From assembly GCA_019243075.1 (NCBI GenBank), contig JAFAUV010000076.1:1-9038 (forward strand): a stretch of DNA of 9,038 nt. The letters are read 5' to 3'. A model generated the notes under the pieces. It did no database searches. It was given only the letters and a program-made list of their open reading frames with translations, and was not told where the DNA came from. The DNA is from Bradyrhizobium sp. Its GTDB lineage: Bacteria > Pseudomonadota > Alphaproteobacteria > Rhizobiales > Xanthobacteraceae. A program made the position numbers and the translations under genes. Shown one piece after another: positions 6,164 through 9,038 of the stretch; within the stretch, counting starts at the first letter, position 1, and every line of letters begins with the position of its first letter.

Positions 6164-7126
6164 ATGCCCGCCCCGCTCGATCCAGTCATCGCCCAGATCA
6201 TTCCACTGCTACCGCTTCGCGATCCCGCGACCATGACCCCGCAGAGCGCGCGCGATGCGCTGCGGGCGCTCGCCGCTTCCCGCGCCGCCATTCCACCCCC
6301 GCCCGTCGAGGGCGTGCAGGACATCCAGGTCAAGGGGTCGGCGGGTGCCCTTGCGGCGCGGGTCTATCGCAACCATCGAGGCAAGCGGCCGACGGTGGTG
6401 TTCTTCCATGGCGGCGGCTGGGTCGGGGGTGATCTCGAAACCCACGACCGGCAAGCCCGCTGGCTGGCGATCGAGACCGGCGCGGTCGTCGTCTCCGTCG
6501 ACTACCGGCGCCCGCCCGAGACGCGCTTTCCCGGCGCGTTCGAGGATGCCTTCGCCGCCATGCGTGACGTCTCCGCGCGCATTGTCGAATTCGGCGGTGA
6601 CGCCAACGCCATCGGTGTCGCCGGCGACAGCGCCGGCGGCAATCTTGCGGCGACATCGGCGATCGCCTGCCGCGATGCCGGCATCAGGCTTGCCGCGCAG
6701 CTCCTGGTCTATCCCGTTATCGACGCCTTCGGGAATTATGCCGACGCCAGTGAGAACGCGCGCTTTCCGTCACGCCATGAGAACGCCGAGGGCTATTTTC
6801 TGTCGCGCGCGGTGATGGAATGGTTTTGCGGTCATTACCTCGCCGACAAGAGCCAGGGCGCCGACTGGCGCGTCTCGCCATTGCGGGCCAAGGAGCTTGC
6901 CGGCCTGGCGCCCGCAATCGTCTGCACCGCCTGGTTCGATCCCCTGCGCGACGAGGGCGTCGCCTATGCCGAAGCGCTCGACAGCGCCGGCGTTCCGGTC
7001 AGACACTATGGGGGCGAAGGCCTGATCCATGGCTATTTCGGCTTGGGGGAGGCTTCCGAGGTCGCACGCGCGGAGGCGCAAAGAGCGCGCGCCGATTTCA
7101 AGACCTTGCTGACGCGGGCGATGTGA
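6164..7126 (+). CDS. Alpha/beta hydrolase, hormone-sensitive-lipase (HSL) family esterase
   Basis: A 320-residue protein of normal length for bacterial HSL-family (family IV) carboxylesterases. The oxyanion-hole motif HGGGW starts at His82. The nucleophile elbow is GDSAGG with Ser156. The acid is Asp259 in WFDPLRDEG and the base His289 in LIHGYF. The spacing and the DPLRDEG and HGY.... patterns are those of family IV, so the triad is complete. It should hydrolyse short-chain esters; the natural substrate is unknown. The ATG at 6164 follows an AGGCCCAGGG stretch. An in-frame open extension upstream to 5876 only runs antiparallel in meaning to the HD-GYP gene and carries no domain. There is no signal peptide, so it is cytoplasmic. 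It lies 98 bases after the HD-GYP stop on the same strand; co-transcription is possible but no functional link is evident. Confidence 0.93.
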   Translation: MPAPLDPVIAQIIPLLPLRDPATMTPQSARDALRALAASRAAIPPPPVEGVQDIQVKGSAGALAARVYRNHRGKRPTVVFFHGGGWVGGDLETHDRQARWLAIETGAVVVSVDYRRPPETRFPGAFEDAFAAMRDVSARIVEFGGDANAIGVAGDSAGGNLAATSAIACRDAGIRLAAQLLVYPVIDAFGNYADASENARFPSRHENAEGYFLSRAVMEWFCGHYLADKSQGADWRVSPLRAKELAGLAPAIVCTAWFDPLRDEGVAYAEALDSAGVPVRHYGGEGLIHGYFGLGEASEVARAEAQRARADFKTLLTRAM

Positions 7127-7189
7127 TCCCGAGCCGACGATGAACGAGGCCTGCTGCGGTTGGAATTTATTCCGCCAATTTGGTGCCCG

Positions 7190-7220
7190 GGAGCTTGATC
7201 ATGCCAAGATTCCAAGCTCC
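7190..7220 (+). repeat. Inverted repeat in the leader of the PsiF-like gene
   Basis: GGAGCTTG (7190-7197) and CAAGCTCC (7213-7220) are perfect 8-bp arms around a 15-base loop, ending about 20 bases before the ribosome binding site of the PsiF-like gene. Just upstream is a second imperfect dyad, TTGGAAT to ATTCC.CCAA, at 7160-7178. These could be operator sites or a 5' leader hairpin. I see no Pho box (CTGTCAT-like repeats) in 7127-7251. Confidence 0.35.
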
Positions 7221-7251
7221 AATCGCCTACTTTTCTCTTAGGGAGACATCC

Positions 7252-7500
7252 ATGAAGCGCATTATCCTGGCTGCCATTGTCGCCACCTTCGCCGCCGGTT
7301 CGGCTTTCGCACAGGATGCGTCCTGCGATGCCAAGGCGGTCGGCAAGGACGGCAAGCCGCTGGCCGGCGCGGCAAAAACCTCTTTCATGAAGAAGTGCAA
7401 CCATGATGCCTGCGAGGACAAGGCGGTCGGCTCCGACGGCAAGAAGCTCGCTGGTGCGGCCAAGACCAGCTTCATGAAGAAGTGCGAAGCCGGCGGCTGA
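7252..7500 (+). CDS. Small secreted PsiF-like protein with two tandem repeats
   Basis: An 82-residue precursor. Residues 1-20 are a signal peptide (MKR, core IILAAIVATFAAGS, cleavage AFA before QDAS), so the product is periplasmic or secreted. The mature part is two copies of a cysteine-bounded unit, C25-C49 and C54-C78, each with KAVGxDGKxLAGAAKTSFMKKC. The two 22-residue cores differ at only 3 positions. The C...A...L.G.A+..FM..C pattern resembles the PsiF repeat of phosphate-starvation-inducible proteins, whose function is unknown. Each unit probably forms a disulfide-bridged helical hairpin (inference). The ATG at 7252 is preceded by AGGGAG (7240-7245) at 6 bases, a strong ribosome binding site that rules out the upstream TTG at 7180. 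A strong terminator follows 25 bases after the stop. It is probably a single-gene unit. Confidence 0.85.
   Translation: MKRIILAAIVATFAAGSAFAQDASCDAKAVGKDGKPLAGAAKTSFMKKCNHDACEDKAVGSDGKKLAGAAKTSFMKKCEAGG
7333..7485 (+). repeat. Tandem 66-base coding repeat inside the PsiF-like gene
   Basis: Bases 7333-7398 and 7420-7485 encode the two near-identical 22-residue cores, at an 87-base (29-codon) period. The amino acids are kept more closely than the bases: many differences are synonymous (for example the GCGGCAAAAACC and GCGGCCAAGACC stretches), which indicates an older duplication under protein-level selection rather than a recent copy. Confidence 0.8.
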
Positions 7501-7525
7501 TCGCTCGGCCCCGCATGCCGGACGG

Positions 7526-7551
7526 AAGGCGGCCTTCCAGGCCGCCTTTTT
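7526..7551 (+). terminator. Strong Rho-independent terminator of the PsiF-like gene
   Basis: AAGGCGGCCT (7526-7535) and AGGCCGCCTT (7539-7548) form a perfect 10-bp GC-rich stem with a TCC loop, and the second arm runs into five T's (7547-7551). It lies 25 bases after the PsiF-like stop and before the convergent aspartate dehydrogenase stop at 7574. On the minus strand the hairpin lacks a T-run, so it mainly serves the plus strand. Confidence 0.92.
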
Positions 7552-7573
7552 GTTGTCGAGCGTCGATCCTGCC

Positions 7574-8395
7574 TCAGGTCCCGATGCGCAAGGGCGCGCG
7601 CAGCTTGCGCAGACAGGCGATCACCGACAGTGCGGTAATCCGCCCGGTCTTGGGATTTTCGGACGGGATGTTTTCGATGATCATGGAAAATCGCGCGGAA
7701 TCCGCATCCACCTCGATCCGATGCGTGTTGCGCGTCACGGTGGGGTCCGCCCAGATCTCGACCCGGGTCCGATCGGGTCCGATCCCGGCAAGCGACAGCG
7801 CGACGGCGACGTTGAGATTGGCCGGAAAGCCCCTTGCCGCTTCCCGCGCGGTCCCATCGAAGATTTGCAGCGGCGCCTTGATATCAGCGATATCGATCTT
7901 GTGCTCGACCAGATAGGGCGCGCCCAGCAGCCCCGCGACAGGCTTGCGCGTCACCATCCGCACCGAGTGAATGGTCCGGACTGCGGCCGCCGCCATCGCA
8001 TCCAGCCCGATGAGCGCGCCGGTCGGCACCACGATCTGGCCGCCATGGACCTTGGCGAGGGCTATCAGGTCCTCGTTCTCGAGCAACGCGCCGACACTGA
8101 GCACGACCGCGGTCTTGCCCCGTGACACCACCGGCGCAACGATCGAGCGGACCAGCCTGCTTGGCGCGCATTCGATGACGATGTCGGCGGCATCCGCCAG
8201 CGCCTCGATCGGAAGCACCGCCGGCGCCTTGCCGAGCTGGTCGAGCCAGGGGCGGTGCTTCCAGACATTGGCCGCCGAGACGGCCGACAGCTCGAGCCCC
8301 TCGATGCCGGAATCGAGCGCCTTGGCGACCTCCATCCCGATCGCGCCGAGGCCGGCGATCGCGACCTTCGTCTTGGCGGTCGAACTGTTTCCCAT
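7574..8395 (-). CDS. nadX: L-aspartate dehydrogenase
   Basis: A 273-residue protein of the family's usual length. The enzyme oxidises L-aspartate with NAD(P)+ to iminoaspartate (oxaloacetate plus ammonia after hydrolysis), and can feed NAD synthesis. An N-terminal Rossmann domain carries VAIAGLGAIGMEVAKAL (GxGxxG at 15-20), then DIVIECAPSRLVR, and LSVGALLENEDL. The catalytic/dimer domain carries VVPTGALIGLDA (123-133), VTRKP (148-152), the family hallmark GFPANLNVAVALSLAGIGPDRT (189-210), IWADP (214-218), TRNTHRIEV (221-229) and IPSENPKTGRITALSVIACLR. The ATG at 8395 is chosen over a GTG at 8440 because AGGTGG lies 4 bases before it. No nadA, nadB or nadC is nearby, so a role in amino-acid or other catabolism is equally possible. 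It starts 69 bases after the ABC-F stop on the same strand. Confidence 0.92.
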   Translation of the reverse strand: MGNSSTAKTKVAIAGLGAIGMEVAKALDSGIEGLELSAVSAANVWKHRPWLDQLGKAPAVLPIEALADAADIVIECAPSRLVRSIVAPVVSRGKTAVVLSVGALLENEDLIALAKVHGGQIVVPTGALIGLDAMAAAAVRTIHSVRMVTRKPVAGLLGAPYLVEHKIDIADIKAPLQIFDGTAREAARGFPANLNVAVALSLAGIGPDRTRVEIWADPTVTRNTHRIEVDADSARFSMIIENIPSENPKTGRITALSVIACLRKLRAPLRIGT

Positions 8396-8399
8396 TGGC

Positions 8400-8405
8400 C
8401 CACCT
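8400..8405 (-). promoter_or_regulatory. Ribosome binding site fixing the aspartate dehydrogenase start
   Basis: Read on the minus strand this is AGGTGG, four bases before the ATG at 8395. It favours that ATG over the in-frame GTG at 8440, which would put the site inside the coding region. Confidence 0.65.
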
Positions 8406-8464
8406 ATTCGCCTTAAACCATATTTGCGCACACCGGACACGGTCTCAGGCGAGGCTGCCTGAGC

Positions 8465-9038
8465 TCAGCTCCGCAGGCCCGGTGCTTCGTGGCCGGAGCG
8501 CGCCACATATTCGGTGTAGCCGCCGCCATAGCGATGGATGCCGTCGGGCGTCAGCTCCAGCACCCGGTTGGAGAGCGCCGCCAGGAAATGACGGTCGTGC
8601 GACACGAACAGCATGGTGCCCTCGAACTCGGCGAGTGCAGAGATCAACATTTCCTTGGTGGCGAGGTCGAGATGGTTGGTCGGCTCGTCCAGCACCAGAA
8701 AATTGGGCGGATCGTAGAGCATCTTGGCCATCACCAGCCGCGCCTTCTCGCCCCCGGAGAGCATGCGACAGCGCTTCTCGATGTCGTCGCCGGAAAAGCC
8801 GAAGCAGCCGGCGAGTGCCCGCAGCGAGCCCTGGCCGGCTTGCGGGAAGGCATCCTGCAGCGACTGAAACACGCTGCGTTCGCCGTCGAGCAGATCCATG
8901 GCGTGCTGGGCGAAATATCCCATCTTGACGCTCGCGCCGAGGGCGACGCTGCCCTCATCCGGTTGCGTCGAGCCAGCCACCAGTTTCAAAAGCGTGGATT
9001 TGCCGGCGCCGTTGATGCCCATGATGCACCAGCGTTCG
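8465..9038 (-). CDS. ABC-F family ATP-binding protein, C-terminal ATPase domain (partial)
   Basis: The last 191 residues of a larger protein; the gene runs past the right edge. The piece is one complete ATPase core: Walker A (GINGAGKST, starting just inside the edge), Q-loop GYFAQ, ABC signature LSGGEKAR, Walker B FLVLDEPTNHLDL and H-switch FVSHDRHFL. The NHLDL sequence after DEPT is the ABC-F/Uup-type signature, and there are no membrane segments. ABC-F proteins act on ribosomes as translation factors rather than as transporters. As this core is followed by a short tail (GIHRYGGGYTEYVARSGHEAPGLRS), it should be the second of two ATPase domains; the first and the linker lie outside. The tail is short, without the long coiled-coil extension of Uup. 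It precedes aspartate dehydrogenase by 69 bases on the same strand. Subtype cannot be assigned from this part. Confidence 0.93.
   Translation of the reverse strand, partial: ERWCIMGINGAGKSTLLKLVAGSTQPDEGSVALGASVKMGYFAQHAMDLLDGERSVFQSLQDAFPQAGQGSLRALAGCFGFSGDDIEKRCRMLSGGEKARLVMAKMLYDPPNFLVLDEPTNHLDLATKEMLISALAEFEGTMLFVSHDRHFLAALSNRVLELTPDGIHRYGGGYTEYVARSGHEAPGLRS

Overview
The window looks like chromosomal DNA of a Hyphomicrobiales (Rhizobiales) alphaproteobacterium, most likely Bradyrhizobium or a close relative. The grounds are GC-rich coding sequence with GC-ending codons, and families typical of that group: DUF2336, DUF982 and a membrane-anchored tlde1/DUF2778 protein. I see no tRNA, rRNA, insertion sequence, phage gene or CRISPR array. 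The genus is inferred from gene content only.

Layout from left to right. (1) Minus strand: the first 38 codons of a short-chain dehydrogenase, cut by the window edge. Behind it lies a two-gene unit made of a tlde1/DUF2778 L,D-transpeptidase-like protein and a DUF982 protein, which overlap by 4 bases (GTGA). (2) Plus strand: a small secreted two-cysteine protein, convergent with a minus-strand AraC-family regulator; a hairpin lies between them. (3) Plus strand, divergent from the AraC gene: a cyclic-di-GMP group of a DUF2336 helical-repeat protein, a single-domain PilZ protein (ATGA overlap with DUF2336) and an HD-GYP phosphodiesterase with a degenerate receiver domain. (4) Plus strand: an HSL-type alpha/beta hydrolase, then a small secreted PsiF-like protein with two near-identical repeats, closed by a strong intrinsic terminator. 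(5) Minus strand, convergent: an L-aspartate dehydrogenase, preceded by the C-terminal ATPase domain of an ABC-F protein that runs off the right edge.

The most coherent unit is DUF2336-PilZ-HD-GYP: a c-di-GMP receptor, a c-di-GMP-degrading enzyme and a likely protein-interaction scaffold together. The second point of interest is the overlapping tlde1/DUF982 pair, which joins a periplasmic cell-wall-type domain to a small cytoplasmic protein of unknown function. The remaining genes are ordinary accessory metabolism or housekeeping. Intergenic regions are short; the longest (116-399 and 3194-3441) each contain one clean palindrome that could be an operator. All coding regions inside the window appear intact, with no evident frameshift or pseudogene.
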